A DNA stretch of 64,000 nucleotides from Heterodera schachtii (Eukaryota > Nematoda > Chromadorea > Rhabditida > Heteroderidae), in contig SIJG01000175.1 in the NCBI GenBank assembly GCA_023374025.1, positions 59,410-123,409 of the forward strand. The letters are read 5' to 3'. Below the pieces are notes generated by a model. It saw nothing but the letters and a program-made list of their open reading frames with translations. It was not told the DNA's origin and ran no database searches. The position numbers and the translations under genes are program-made. How positions within the stretch are numbered: position 1 is the stretch's first letter; the number at the start of each line of letters is the position of its first letter. Shown here piece by piece: positions 9,601 to 18,464 of the stretch.

Positions 9601-11640
9601 ACTTATTTCTTCATATGTTCCACCAAAAAATCCTCTCCTCCTTGAAATGCGCGTTAAAATGCAGCTACAGGCGGTGGCTTCGGTTTTGTATTGTACTGTG
9701 TTTGGTCGATAAACATTTAATGCAAAAGGGACGGGGACATGCACATGCGTCGGAACCCAATTAGGGCAAATTGGGTCGACAGGTAATGACCAAATACTGG
9801 TGGGAGCATCCGGGAGGCATATCATGGGCTTTGCCTTCATTTCGGATGCCCCGTTGCTTCCAAATAGAGCAAGGAAGGCAATTATGGCCAAAAATAGTGG
9901 ACTGGCCACTCGAACCGCCGCCACTTTTCCCCTCTTGAAATGCACACGTTTCCCTGGGGAATGGGAGCGATTTGATTCATCCCCATCACTTGAGGGACTT
10001 CGATTTGGTTTTCTTTGGTAATTTCTGCCCGTCCATGGTTTTCTCTGATCCGGGGTTGGCGAGCGATCGTATCTCCAATTTGGCCTTTCCGGGGTTGGTG
10101 AGCGAGCATATCTCCAATTTGGCCTTTCCCGATTTTCATTATGTTGGTTTTGCCTGCCCCATCTGTTGCTTTCGCTTCGTTCATTTCCATAATCTCTTCT
10201 CCAAGTCCTCTCAACCCCCCTGTCACCCCTATAATAACTTTGTCGGTTTCCGCTTTGTCTTTCTTCTCTCCGTACTCGGCAATCCCTCACAATGTGCCCT
10301 GGGCGATTGCAGTAATAACAGACGCGCCTCTCGTCGGCTCTTTTTCCCATGTTCCTTTGCGTCTGAATGGTCAATGCCTCAACCTTTGAAGAGAGCTCTG
10401 CGACAGAGACTTGGTTTTGTTTTCTCGAGGCCAACAGCAATTCGAAATGTTGCGCCATTTCGTAGGCATTTGAGTAATTTGAGGGTCGGCCTGCCTTTAC
10501 CTCAAATTGTAGGTCAGGGGTTAAACGCTCCATAAATTCCTCCAAAAGTCTCTTTTTAATCGTTCCCTCGTTTTCTCCCGCCATTGCGGTTCGGAGTGCT
10601 TCGCTTAATCGATTAGCGAATTCATAGACTTTTTCCCCTGGCGCCTGCTTACAAATTGACAGTGTTTGGCGAGCGATTGATTTCGTATTTTCATTCTCGA
10701 ATTTATTTTTTAAGAAATTAAATGCATCCTGGAGCGTGGTTGGGGCTGGGCTCATACCCTCCATTTCTCCCCTTGCTTGTCCTGAAAGACTTATCCGTAA
10801 ACGGCTAAGTTTTTGCTCTTCCGTGAGCTGGGGATAAAGCGAAAGAAGGTCCATGAATCTTTCGGACCATCGAGAAAAAGACGAACTTGGGTTACCGTCA
10901 TATACACCCGGGGGAATTACATTCATTAAGAAAGGGTCAGCCATCATTACTTCCAAATCCTCCGTTTCGCCCATTAGGGTTTTTTTCTTTTCCTGTCCCT
11001 CATTATTTTCGTCCTTATTTTCATCATTTTCAGTTTCATGACTCTCTTTTCCTTTATCTGCATCTCTATTCTCCCCATTTTCTGACGAATTATTGCCCGC
11101 GGCAAATTGTTTTTGTTGGTCCTGATGCCCGTTGTCCTGCCAATATTCATCAAGTGACGAATCGCCCATTTTCTCGAGCTCAAGGAATTCCACTCTGGTT
11201 TCCACAACGTCAATCGAAAACTTCATTGCCTTCTCTACCGACTCAATTTTCTCATTTATCGAGTCAACTAAACATTTCGATTCCTTCACCTGAGTATCAA
11301 TTTTCTCAAAACATTCCTTTAAATTTTCAGACACAGTAGCTTTAAGGATTTCAAATTCGTTATGTGTTTCCTCCCATTTCTCTTCCAATTTGAAAAATTT
11401 CTCCTTAGTCTCGAATTCGTCCATTTCTTCATTCTCGTCCAAATTTTGTAGCGATGACTCGAGACGGTTCAATTGGCCTTTTGTGGCTTGTTCGCTTCCA
11501 TTTAGAGAAATTTCCAGCTTTCGAAATTGACTGCAAACGGCAGCTTCAAAAAAACGCAAACGCTCAAGAATGGTTTGGTATTGAGCATTTTCTTCCACCG
11601 TGAAAAAAGCTGGGTTGAAGTCAGATCCCTCGCCTGACAT
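6658..11640 (-). CDS. Retrotransposon Gag / glycoprotein-like / protease / RT polyprotein
   Basis: One continuous frame; the likely start is MSGEGSDF at 11640, although the frame is open from 11682. Residue numbers count from 11682. Order: coiled-coil acidic N-terminus; Gag; one CCHC knuckle (CYYCNRPGHIVRDC, about 454-467) with an Arg/Trp-rich region; a hydrophobic signal-like segment (LFLAIIAFLALFG, about 595); a Cys-rich, N-glycosylation-site-bearing ectodomain of about 490 aa; a second membrane segment (YVTLTIIIQILLP, about 1105-1130); a basic linker; aspartic protease (LDTGAHVS, about 1247); RT with YIDDIL (about 1569). The protein breaks off after the RT thumb at 6658 because of a one-base frame break. 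A glycoprotein-like module between Gag and protease is not the known order for this family. This copy cannot make an intact Pol. Confidence 0.85.
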   Translation of the reverse strand: MSGEGSDFNPAFFTVEENAQYQTILERLRFFEAAVCSQFRKLEISLNGSEQATKGQLNRLESSLQNLDENEEMDEFETKEKFFKLEEKWEETHNEFEILKATVSENLKECFEKIDTQVKESKCLVDSINEKIESVEKAMKFSIDVVETRVEFLELEKMGDSSLDEYWQDNGHQDQQKQFAAGNNSSENGENRDADKGKESHETENDENKDENNEGQEKKKTLMGETEDLEVMMADPFLMNVIPPGVYDGNPSSSFSRWSERFMDLLSLYPQLTEEQKLSRLRISLSGQARGEMEGMSPAPTTLQDAFNFLKNKFENENTKSIARQTLSICKQAPGEKVYEFANRLSEALRTAMAGENEGTIKKRLLEEFMERLTPDLQFEVKAGRPSNYSNAYEMAQHFELLLASRKQNQVSVAELSSKVEALTIQTQRNMGKRADERRVCYYCNRPGHIVRDCRVRREERQSGNRQSYYRGDRGVERTWRRDYGNERSESNRWGRQNQHNENRERPNWRYARSPTPERPNWRYDRSPTPDQRKPWTGRNYQRKPNRSPSSDGDESNRSHSPGKRVHFKRGKVAAVRVASPLFLAIIAFLALFGSNGASEMKAKPMICLPDAPTSIWSLPVDPICPNWVPTHVHVPVPFALNVYRPNTVQYKTEATACSCILTRISRRRGFFGGTYEEISAFHSVVPTAICRKMAVDKDSPAGVLHVNDETLMATNNSLEIGWGRWPSNLFWRTEEIDNCYVYKTIVFTRHGMEGLNTPIGECSNCFYKSGECQCVKISLIWTPDKTSQPGCYAESGELIVSDQAFAVPVSDFKEMVEKAKGSGTRKTRETTEIGPVYSSQLAAQLTALSTKMDITTQRLFTETIRKICTSMQIMADQALTLSIANPSLLARFFLGNPFLSARLITEKLMEVKTCFPIYEGEVQFDWQNGHCFEFLPVTFYLYRQQKHGFIDPNTLIIHTKSKEVDCGNGRFIFMEIFGMIIRYDQKTGNVSQIPTEGIREISRYGKIDIPEINLPFFKNKVLANFTELYSRENFKETVEGAKIIQEISRLSRIDSWDSPSEHKDRISGGIVTSGLFSFLRGGILSLNQLWVFGCCCYVTLTIIIQILLPSTIAQALQYLNLGGIFFRFFRFTWQIFSMGKRRGKKPRDEIEEGAYPVEKKAIQNKNSKNRKRLTRTHSVPLTERWPSPEQKPTIPRKKGLKVSVLAIIEWNSRCDETFKIDGFVNGKIIRFQLDTGAHVSICSLRTAEKLGIKLLSPEVAGVIGISGEFVPVIGSGKIELELSGVKIITEVAVIDKEIGKRGAYDMLIGRNTFKKTPFYLDLQNGYLIKKGSNEIMEYGTSQRKIENLEQRIGKSENREAKRNEAEDKQLKSCLEQNKNAFSKHEYDLGTCKIMAPKILTTTELPERVKPYPVPEKYESELKKQIDKMLRAGVIKESHTPWVHNMVLVKKANGQLRPCVDFRPLNKVTIPDPYPLPRMEKVIFRVAGKKFYSSLDLASGFWQIPLDPESSYKCGIITPWGVYQMLKLPFGLCNAPSIFQRTMDKVLEGIKNVNVYIDDILIHSNTLEEHLESLDLVFNRLQKYGLKLKGDKCNFLQNKCHYLGHILSEAGYQPSLGNKEVIDKFPEPTNVKEVKRFLGMTSFFRNLFRALPQSLTPSIN
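8295..9910 (-). other. Envelope-like membrane glycoprotein module inside gag-pol
   Basis: This covers the two hydrophobic segments and the ectodomain between them. The ectodomain has many Cys (CSCIL, ICRKM, CSNCF, CQCVK, CCCY near the second segment) and N-x-S/T sites (NNS, NVS, NFT). The layout, signal-like segment then Cys-rich ectodomain then C-terminal anchor then basic tail, matches a type I viral-like glycoprotein. I could not assign it to a known fusion-protein class. It is described only; no function is shown. Confidence 0.6.
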
Positions 11641-11688
11641 TTTTACTGCTTTTCTCAAACTCTTTTTTTGAAATTGGCACACAGCCCG

Positions 11689-11809
11689 GTTAGGATCACA
11701 CAGATCGACTAACTCAAATAATATCCGTTTGATCAGCTAGGAGCACACAGCTTCGACTAGCCCTCCGCAATTAGTCTCTTCGGTTGGGAGCACACAGCTT
11801 CGACCAACC
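11689..11809 (-). other. Three tandem covarying stem-loops in the leader
   Basis: Between primer-binding site and gag start. On the + strand each has outer stem, inner stem and loop ACACA. HP1 11689-11713: outer GTTAG/CTAAC, inner GATC/GATC. HP2 11736-11761: outer GCTAG/CTAGC, inner GAGC/GCTT. HP3 11782-11809: outer GGTTGG/CCAACC, inner GAGC/GCTT. The loop and a 3'-side (T)CGA are constant; the stems differ yet stay paired. In the RNA the loop reads UGUGU. Confidence 0.85.
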
Positions 11810-11867
11810 CTCGACAGCAATTCGGCACTCGGCCTTGCTCAGAAATTTGGGAAAAGGGAAATTTTTG

Positions 11868-11887
11868 GCTCCCGGGTCGTGGCACCA
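11868..11887 (-). other. Primer-binding site
   Basis: Six bases inside the 5' LTR the + strand reads CCCGGGTCGTGGCACCA, a tRNA 3' end including CCA; the RNA strand starts TGGTGCCACG. I do not name the tRNA. Confidence 0.8.
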
Positions 11888-11893
11888 AAAAGA

Positions 11894-12245
11894 TGTTGTG
11901 TTCCCGGCTTATTTCCCAATCAAAAGCAAGACTTTAAGTTTGTTAATGAAAGTTTATTTAGCAAAAGTAAGAAAGGTAAGCAAAATGGGAATGAGTAAAA
12001 GTGAGTAGGAAAAAGGGTAATAATGCAAGGAATGAGTTCAGTTAAATAGCAAACGGGAAAAGGGGTGGAGTCGAGAGTGAGTTTGGATGAACACAAATTG
12101 GCTTGGCTTGGGTTTACAGTAAAGTATAACGATTGGTTAAGATGGGAGAGGAAATTGGTGAAGAGAGAAAAGAAAAGTACAAAAATAAATAAGTGAAAAT
12201 AGATCATTAAATTAAATAATGATTTTGTCAAAAGGGGATTCAACA
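11894..12245 (-). repeat. 5' LTR of the gypsy element
   Basis: 352-bp copy with the same ends as 3615-3966; followed by the duplication GCCTT at 12246-12250. It should hold the element promoter. Confidence 0.95.
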
Positions 12246-12420
12246 GCCTTTTTTGGCACTTTCGCTTTCGCCTTTCGCGTTTCGCATTTCGGCGCGAAAC
12301 GCGACTTTTACACCCCTAAGAATTGGATTAAATTCCCCTAAAATTTTTCAAAATTTTACCTATAAATTGGATAATTTTATTGAAAACCTGTTTATAAATG
12401 CACAGAATTTTCAATTTTTT

Positions 12421-12577
12421 CCCCGGCGGCGCCTATCGGCACCGCGGCGCCACAAAACTCTTATTTTTCCTTAGAGAAATTTACAAATATCGCAAAATTT
12501 GGTCAACGAAAATATGTCAACAAATTTTATTCAAATTTTCAAAAATTTTCCCGGCGGCGCCTAGCGGCACCGCCAGT
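12421..12577. repeat. GC-rich hairpin repeat, copies 2 and 3
   Basis: Copy 2 at 12421-12450 and copy 3 at 12550-12577 (loop TAGC instead of TATC) lie 100 bp apart inside the hAT-type element. Both are preceded by AATTTTC-like and followed by AAAATTTTTTGGAAAAA-like flanks. Confidence 0.8.
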
Positions 12578-12861
12578 CCCCTCTTCGCAAAAAATTTTTT
12601 GGAAAAAGCGCGCCTCAAAAAGCTTTTTATTGAATTTTAAAATTTGGAATAAAATTTTACAAAAAAATGATTTTTCTTTATGATTTTAACTATTAAAAAG
12701 TTGTAGAAAAAATTTCGCTTTCGCGTTTCGCGTTTCGCAATTTCGGGTTTTGTGGAAATTCGCGTTTCGCATTTTTTTTCATTTCGCATTTTTACTTTCG
12801 CAAATTTCGCGTTTCGCGTTTCGCATTTTATTTTTCGATTTGGCCCATCCCTGATAAGCAG

Positions 12862-13817
12862 GTGTTGAATTTTGCTTATTTAATCTTATCTTAGGGACTT
12901 TCGGTCATTTTTAAATGTTATTTTCAATAATTAAATTTTTGGGCGGCGCCAACTTGATAAATTGGGAATTGACCGAAAAAGGACCATAATAGGCATGAAC
13001 TTGAAAAATGATTGAAGAAAAAAAGATGATTTGAAAAAAAAAACTTTTTTTCGGGAACAAGGGTCCGGCAGTGTCAGTAAGCGCCGCCGCGAAAAATTTT
13101 TGAAAATTAGAGAATTAGAATGCAATTTTTTAACTGATTTTCACCAAAAATAACCAATTTTTTCAACTTTGAGCCAAATTTTTTTAAGGAAAAATAAGTT
13201 TTGAGGGCCCGGCGCCGGAGGAAAAATTTGAAATTTTTACACATTTCATTGAAAATTGTTCATTTTAAAAATGCCTAATCGTTTTTAATTAATTCTATAC
13301 AAAAAAAATTTATGATAAAAAGAAATAAAAAAGTACATAAAATTATTATTATGAATAATAAAAAATTTTAAGCAAAAATAATTTAAAAAAAAAATTGACT
13401 TTGTGGTATAAGGCAAAAATAGAAAAACCCCGAACCCCGAACGATCTGGTCAACCCCGACCCGAACCCCGACGCTTCCAACCCCGACGTCGGGGGTCCAA
13501 CCCTAATTTTAAATAAGCAAATCGTAAATTTCTGTGCATTCGGGAACAAAAATCAGGTTTTTATCAATTTTTTGCGGCGCATTTTTTCCAAAAATCTTGT
13601 GGGGAATGTGCAAGAGGAGAGCGAGGGTCCGTCGGTGCCGATAGGCGGACCGCCTTCCTCAAAAAGAGCGCTTTATTTTATGGGGGGGGGGGGGGGCTCT
13701 AATTCAGGGGGGGGGTTATATTTTTATATTCCAACCTCCCTCAAAAGGCGTGCTTTAGGGGGAGCTATATTTAGGAAACACGGTAATTCATCCAGTTCAA
13801 ATTGCACTTAATTTAAG
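12862..13817. other. Gene-free repeat region
   Basis: No gene seen. It holds degenerate GC hairpin repeats at about 13067-13093 and 13207-13222 and a clearer one at 13631-13654. It also has an iterated CCCGAACCCCGAC stretch (13425-13502) and a 15-base G tract at 13682-13696. Confidence 0.5.
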
Positions 13818-13917
13818 GCCATTGTCGCCACCAGCGGGTAAAGAAGAAGCGGATCAAAGCAATGAAAAAGTGTGCTCGACGACTCCCGGGCCCAGTGATA
13901 AGCGGAATGATGAGTGA
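13818..13917 (+). pseudogene. Orphan last exon of an F-box-like gene
   Basis: After an AG acceptor (taatttaag) the frame reads PLSPPAGKEEADQSNEKVCS then TTPGPSDKRNDE and a stop. The PLSPP start and PGPS end match the last exons at 17833, 25403 and 56003. No upstream exons of the family are found before it, so it is a stranded exon. Confidence 0.65.
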
Positions 13918-14335
13918 TCATTAGAGAAAAGTCGTCTACTAAATGACCGCGGAAGTGAATTTTAATTATAACAATTTGAGAAATGGTCGATCTCACCTCA
14001 TTTTAAACGGATTTGATGCTCTAATTTTATCTGATAGGAAATGTCTCTCATTTTCATTTGTTTATTCTTTTCGAATATAAATATGTATATTTATACGTTT
14101 TTATATGCCTTAGTTGCAACATCACAATCAGTGAATAAATTTTTTGGCCATGTTAATGAGCTATTATTATGTATTTACATATTTTATCGTTTTTTTATTT
14201 CTTTAATACATATTTTGGGCTTTTTTTCGGCTCCCTACCAATTTCATCACTGTTCAATTCGTCACCAAATTTTTTTTTTAAATATTTGTTTGGCATATTA
14301 TAAAAATGAGAAAAGTCAAAAATTTTTGAAATTTT
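13918..14335. other. AT-rich spacer
   Basis: Nothing convincing. An open frame at 14041-14340 gives a Phe/Ile/Tyr-rich hydrophobic peptide as expected by chance from AT-rich DNA. The target duplication GAAATTTT of the next element is at 14328-14335. Confidence 0.4.
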
Positions 14336-14799
14336 GGTAATACTGCCGATGGTTGCCCCCTTTTTTGAAGAAATCTTTTTTTGTTTTCAAAAGTCATGAA
14401 AACATGCTTCCAATGGTTTTCAGGGTCGTTGATCACGAATCCAGGCATCCATTTCGACTAAGTTCGAACCCCGGACCCGAATTCGAACCAAAATATCGAA
14501 AAATAAAATTTTCTAATTTCACATTTTTGGTCTAAAAAAGTAAATGATATTTTATTGTACCAATGATGACTTTCACTTCGTCTCCGTGTATTTAAACTAA
14601 GTTAGACCAAAAATCTGAAATTCGAAAAAATTGAATTTTCGACTTTTTGTTCGAGTTCGGGTCCGGGTTCCGAATTGGTCAAAATGGATGCCGGATTCGT
14701 GATCAGCGACCCTGAAAACCATTGGAAGCATTTCATGACTTATGAAAACAAAACAAAAAAATTCTTCAAAAAATGGGGGCAACCATCGGCAGTATTACC
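14336..14799. mobile_element. Palindromic hAT-like element, 464 bp
   Basis: Ends GGTAATACTGCC / GGCAGTATTACC, 8-bp target duplication GAAATTTT on both sides (14328-14335, 14800-14807). The inverted arms run for nearly 200 bp each and contain the TCGAACCCCGGACCCGAA foldback core. It has exactly the same length as the element at 25625-26088, with related but different ends. Confidence 0.8.
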
Positions 14800-15012
14800 G
14801 AAATTTTTTCAACTTTTTTATATGCTAGAAAATCTTTTTGTTTTTTCGTAACCGTGGGGGCCGAACTGACAGGTTCCAGGACGGAGTGTCTAAAAAACGT
14901 GTTTTTCTTTGTTATTTAATAATTTCATCATTTCTTGTTTTTTCTATACCAAATTATTGTTTTTTGTTTGTTCTTTTGCTCGTTCGTTTTTCATATTTGT
15001 CTCTATTTTAAG

Positions 15013-16000
15013 TAGAGCTGAGCGGGACCGGGACCGGGACCGGGACCGGGGCGGGAAATCCCGGTTTTTTCAGGTCCCGGTCCCGGTCCCGGTTTTTGAA
15101 AAAAAAGAAATCCCGGTCCCGGTTTTGCCAGTCCCGGTCTCGGCGGGACTAAATAAGCACTGGTAAGAATGGGGTCTGGGTGAGAAAAGAGAAGAAAATT
15201 GGTGGAGAAGAAAAAATTTTTGAGAAAAAAAATAAATTATTTATTTCCTTTTAAAGCATATTTTCATATGCATAAGTGGATAAGTGGCTAAACCTTTTGA
15301 CTTTCATTATTTGTCCATTGGGTTCAATTCCCCGATGGAACAGATAATTTTTTCTTTTTTCTTTACCAACAATATCAATTGAAATTTAATTAATAAAAAA
15401 TATTTCTACATAAAAATTATATTTTTGCCTTTTTTAAACAGCCTAAAACCACAAATTAACCTAATATTTGGTCATTTTTTTGATAAATTCTGTTAACAAA
15501 TCGCACTCAAAATTTCAAATTTTTTCCGGCGGCGCCTATCGGCACCGACGGACCCCGACCCTCCCAATGTTCCAAAAGTTTTTCGAAATAACATTGCCAC
15601 AAAAACAGCGACTTAAAAATTTTAAGAGATTGTTAATTTGTTAGAAAAATCCAGAATTTTGGGACTCAGAAAATTCCAAAAATTCCCCCCGCCCCCTAAA
15701 ATGAAAATTTTAAAAATTTTCCAATGAATAATGGAAAAATTCTTCGAAATTAAAAAATTTGATGGGTACCTTTTTGAATTTAGGAAATTTTTGTAACAAA
15801 ATTCACCAAAAATTTTTAAAATTTTTCAAAAAAAATTTTCTCTTGGAAAAAGTCCCGGTTGGTCCCGGTCCCGGGTTTTTTCGCAATCCCGGTCCCGGTC
15901 CCGGTCGAAAAACTTGGTCCCGGTCCCGGTCCCGACTTTTCTGGTCCCGGCAAATCCCGGTCCCGGTTTTTGTCAAAAATCCCGGTCCCGCTCAGCTCTA
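15013..16000. mobile_element. hAT-type element with GGGACC-iterated ends (988 bp)
   Basis: TIRs TAGAGCTGAGCGGGACCGGG / CCCGGTCCCGCTCAGCTCTA and the exact 8-bp duplication ATTTTAAG (15005-15012, 16001-16008). Both ends consist of GGGACC/GGTCCC hexamers in tandem and interspersed. No transposase. A GC hairpin repeat lies inside at 15526-15555. The element ends 88 bp upstream of the start of the next F-box-like gene. Confidence 0.85.
15526..15555. repeat. GC-rich hairpin repeat, copy in hAT element
   Basis: CCGGCGGCGCCTATCGGCACCG, one arm base changed at the end. The upstream flank gttaacaaatcgca and the downstream flank aaaagtttttcgaaa match the flanks of copy 1, so the repeat unit is longer than the hairpin. 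Confidence 0.75.
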
Positions 16001-16087
16001 ATTTTAAGTGAACACAGTTTTTTGTTCTTTGTGACACGCAAATCATCAATTGACGGAAAACGACAAAGTGAGCTAATTGCAGCAAAA

Positions 16088-17884
16088 ATGAACAGACGGT
16101 AAGGAATTAAAAAAAAACAATTAATTTAAAAAAGTTTAAAATTAAATTTCCTTATTTTTTCCATTGTTTCAGTTGGATTTGTAGCGACGTTTGGATGGAC
16201 ATTCTTCCATCTTTTGACCGTTCCCAACTTGGCCTCAAAATGGCATTGCTTTCTGATCGTTTCGACATTTTGGTGGACACGCATTTTGATGGCAAAACGG
16301 AATTCAAAATTTGGAATACCATTTCAATTGAAAAAGGACCAAAAGCGAAACTGTCTGTGCTGAGACTGACTGATTTCAAATCAATGCATTTTTCGTTGCC
16401 GGACCGTCCGCTGCCCAACAAAATTCGTTTTCGTTTCCTTCGGATTGAGTAATTAAAGCAAATCTTATACAGAGAGAGAGGCTAATTGATATTAATTTAA
16501 AAAATTTCAAACATAGAAATTGAGAAAAAATGTATTCCTTTTCAGTTACATTGACCATTCCGTGCTCGCATTTCTTCGTTCCAACAAGCCAATTTGGGAC
16601 CGATGGGGCACAATGTTGCGTCTGTGGATGCCTTTTCCCTACGATAAAACTGCTGCCGATGTTCAGCCCATTTGGGATATTTTGGTCCGTGACATTTGGC
16701 CTATTTTGGTGACAACCATTCGACATTTGACCATTGACAAAAGGGATTTGGACAATTTGCGTCGTCTGATCTCGCCGACAATTCTCACCGATCTCGACCA
16801 ATTGGATTCAATCAATTCCGGTTATTATGTGGCCCATACATGAAAAAAGGGGCGGGAGTGTGAGTCGCCGGCAAGGGGAAAAGAGCGAAATTTCTGAAAA
16901 ATTTATGCAATTTTCATAACAAATTCATTAAAAAATTTCACCGATGGCGCCTATCGGGACCAGGGATGGCACGGATTCCGATTTCCGGCATTTTTGGGGT
17001 CGGAATTCCGATTTCCGAAAATTTTTGGGCCTCGGAAATCGGCACCGCCGGCCTTCAAAAAAAAAAAAAAATTTATCGCAAAATTGACATTCCCTCCCCA
17101 TTTTCATGTATGATGTGCCCTGCTGCTGGACTTTGTGACGATGGGCCAAATGCAACTGCTGTCCAAGCTTTGTCCAAATGGGTGCAAACTCCGAGCAAAA
17201 ATGGCCAACCGAAGCGATTGTTTTGCGAAAAGAACATGGGAACAAACTTCCAATGGGTCACCAGTTGCAAAGAGGTGATTTAGATTGCTTTTAATTTGAT
17301 TTGATTTGATTTTTTTCCATTTTCCATTTATTTAGACATTTATTTGTGCCCGCACTTCTTCTGTCAGTTACATAATTCGTTTTGCAGTTTTCGGGGAAAC
17401 AACATCACTTGAGGAGCCATATGAATTGGTGAACGAATGGACCAAAGAAAAGCTGACTCTGATGAAGGATGGAGCTTATTATTGGCTGTTGAAACGGTGC
17501 CCAATTTCGGAGATGGAGGCGTTTAAATGGGAATACGACGGAAATTTGGACAACTACAACAAACTGAACTTTGTCCATTTTAATTTTAGTGGCGGCAATA
17601 ATTGCATTGGGTGAGTAAAAAGCCATAGAAAATAGACGGTTGGGGAGGGTCTCATTCTTCCTAAAAATTTCAAACCTAAAAATTTTTCATAAGAAAACTC
17701 CAAGAAAAAAATTATTTCAAAAATATTATTACCGAATAGTATTTTGTTATAAAATTTACGGAAGATGAACTTGTGTTTCGTACTTTGAATTATATATTCC
17801 TGAAAATAATTCAATTTGTTTTGAATTTTTAGGCCTATGTCTCCTCCATCATCATCACCAACAAAAGAGGGGTCAAAGCAGTGA
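16088..17884 (+). pseudogene. F-box-like gene F1, interrupted in exon 3
   Basis: Exons: 16088-16098 (MNR + 2 nt), 16173-16448 (WICSDVWMDILPSFDRSQLG...), 16546-16843 (YIDHSVLAFLRSNK... to SGYYVAHT and a TGA), 17336-17611 (TFICARTSSVSYIIRF ... NFSGGNNCIG) and 17833-17884 (GPMSPPSSSPTKEGSKQ). The first ~40 residues of exon 2 have the helical F-box-like core, so the protein would act in SCF ubiquitin ligases if functional. That is the family annotation, not shown here. The exon 3 coding continues only at about 17111 (CDDGPNATAVQALSKWVQTP ... SCKE, to 17274), after about 260 bp of repeat DNA with a hairpin-repeat half and a CAGGGATGGCA element end. Unless that insert is spliced out, the protein stops at 16843. 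Confidence 0.75.
16844..17110. repeat. Repeat insert in F-box-like gene F1
   Basis: It contains ATGGCGCCTATCGG at 16944-16957 and GGCACCGCCGG at 17041-17051, the two halves of one GC hairpin repeat. They are separated by CAGGGATGGCACGGATTCCG-type sequence. The same element end, inverted, occurs at about 26504-26521 (CTCGGAATGCCATCCCTG). Confidence 0.6.
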
Positions 17885-18076
17885 AGAGTTCGTCTGATTA
17901 TGTGTGTGTGAATGAATTTGGCACTTGACAAATGGTGGTCGATCATTTGGAATTATTGCATAAAATTGTTGCTTTGATATATTTTCTTTCGTTTTTTAAT
18001 TCGAAAAAATTTTGTTTTTCAAATTTGGTTAGGCATTGACCAAAAATGATTGATTTTATGGACAAAAAAAAGTTAT

Positions 18077-18450
18077 AACTAGGGCTGGGATTTTTAGTGA
18101 TAAAAATGCCAAAATAATTAACTAAATAGTGACAAAAAAAATGCCAAAATAGTGGCAAAAATAGTAGCAAAAAAGTTCCAAATTTAGGGGTGTAATTTTT
18201 TAAATAGCTATTTAATTTTAAAATAATTTAAAATTAAAGAAAAAGATTTTATTCACTGATTGCAGTTACCAAATATTTTCTTAGAAAATATTGAACAAGA
18301 AAAAAAAATTTGGGGTGGCAAAAATAATGACGAAACGCCAAAATAGTGGCAAAAAATTATTTTAGTGGCCAACTTCCGAAATAGTTTTTTTAGTGGCAAA
18401 GCTCCAAAATAGTGATTCCTAATGATGAATAGTGGCACTAAAAACGAAAA
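18077..18450. repeat. Element fragment with iterated AGTGGCAAAA motifs
   Basis: Starts TAGGGCTGGGATTTTTAGTG and carries many AAATAGTGGCAAAA / ATGCCAAAATA units, ending near GTGGCACTAAAAAC, a partial inverse of the start. Similar starts are at 1165 and 36931. No clean target duplication was found. Confidence 0.45.
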
Positions 18451-18464
18451 ATTTTCGAAAAAGA

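Larger units (their letters stand above)
3615..12245 (-). mobile_element. Ty3/gypsy LTR retrotransposon, complete (8.6 kb)
   Basis: 352-bp direct repeats at 3615-3966 and 11894-12245 start TGTTG and end CAACA, flanked by the 5-bp duplication GCCTT (3610-3614, 12246-12250). Coding is on the minus strand, so 11894-12245 is the 5' LTR. Order along the RNA: LTR, primer-binding site, three leader hairpins, Gag / glycoprotein-like / protease / RT frame, RNase H-integrase frame, RGG-rich ORF, polypurine tract, LTR. The two LTRs read as identical, so insertion is recent. The RT and integrase motifs place it in Metaviridae (Ty3/gypsy). Confidence 0.95.
3567..12853. mobile_element. hAT-type element, split by an LTR retrotransposon
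   Basis: TIRs CAGGGATGGGC (3567) and GCCCATCCCTG (ending 12853) are flanked by the exact 8-bp duplication ATAAGCAG (3559-3566, 12854-12861). Without the nested retrotransposon and its 5-bp duplication the element is about 651 bp. Its ends are made of iterated TTTCGC / GCGAAA motifs. It has no ORF and carries two copies of the GC hairpin repeat (12421, 12550). It is therefore a non-autonomous hAT relative and predates the LTR insertion. Confidence 0.8.

Noticed and set aside
14041..14340. 99-aa hydrophobic ORF
   Set aside because: Composition expected from AT-rich DNA; no signals, no splice context.
15262..15345. tRNA-like stretch with GGGTTCAATTCCCC (B-box-like)
   Set aside because: No proper acceptor stem or A box; likely chance or an old SINE scrap inside the hAT element.
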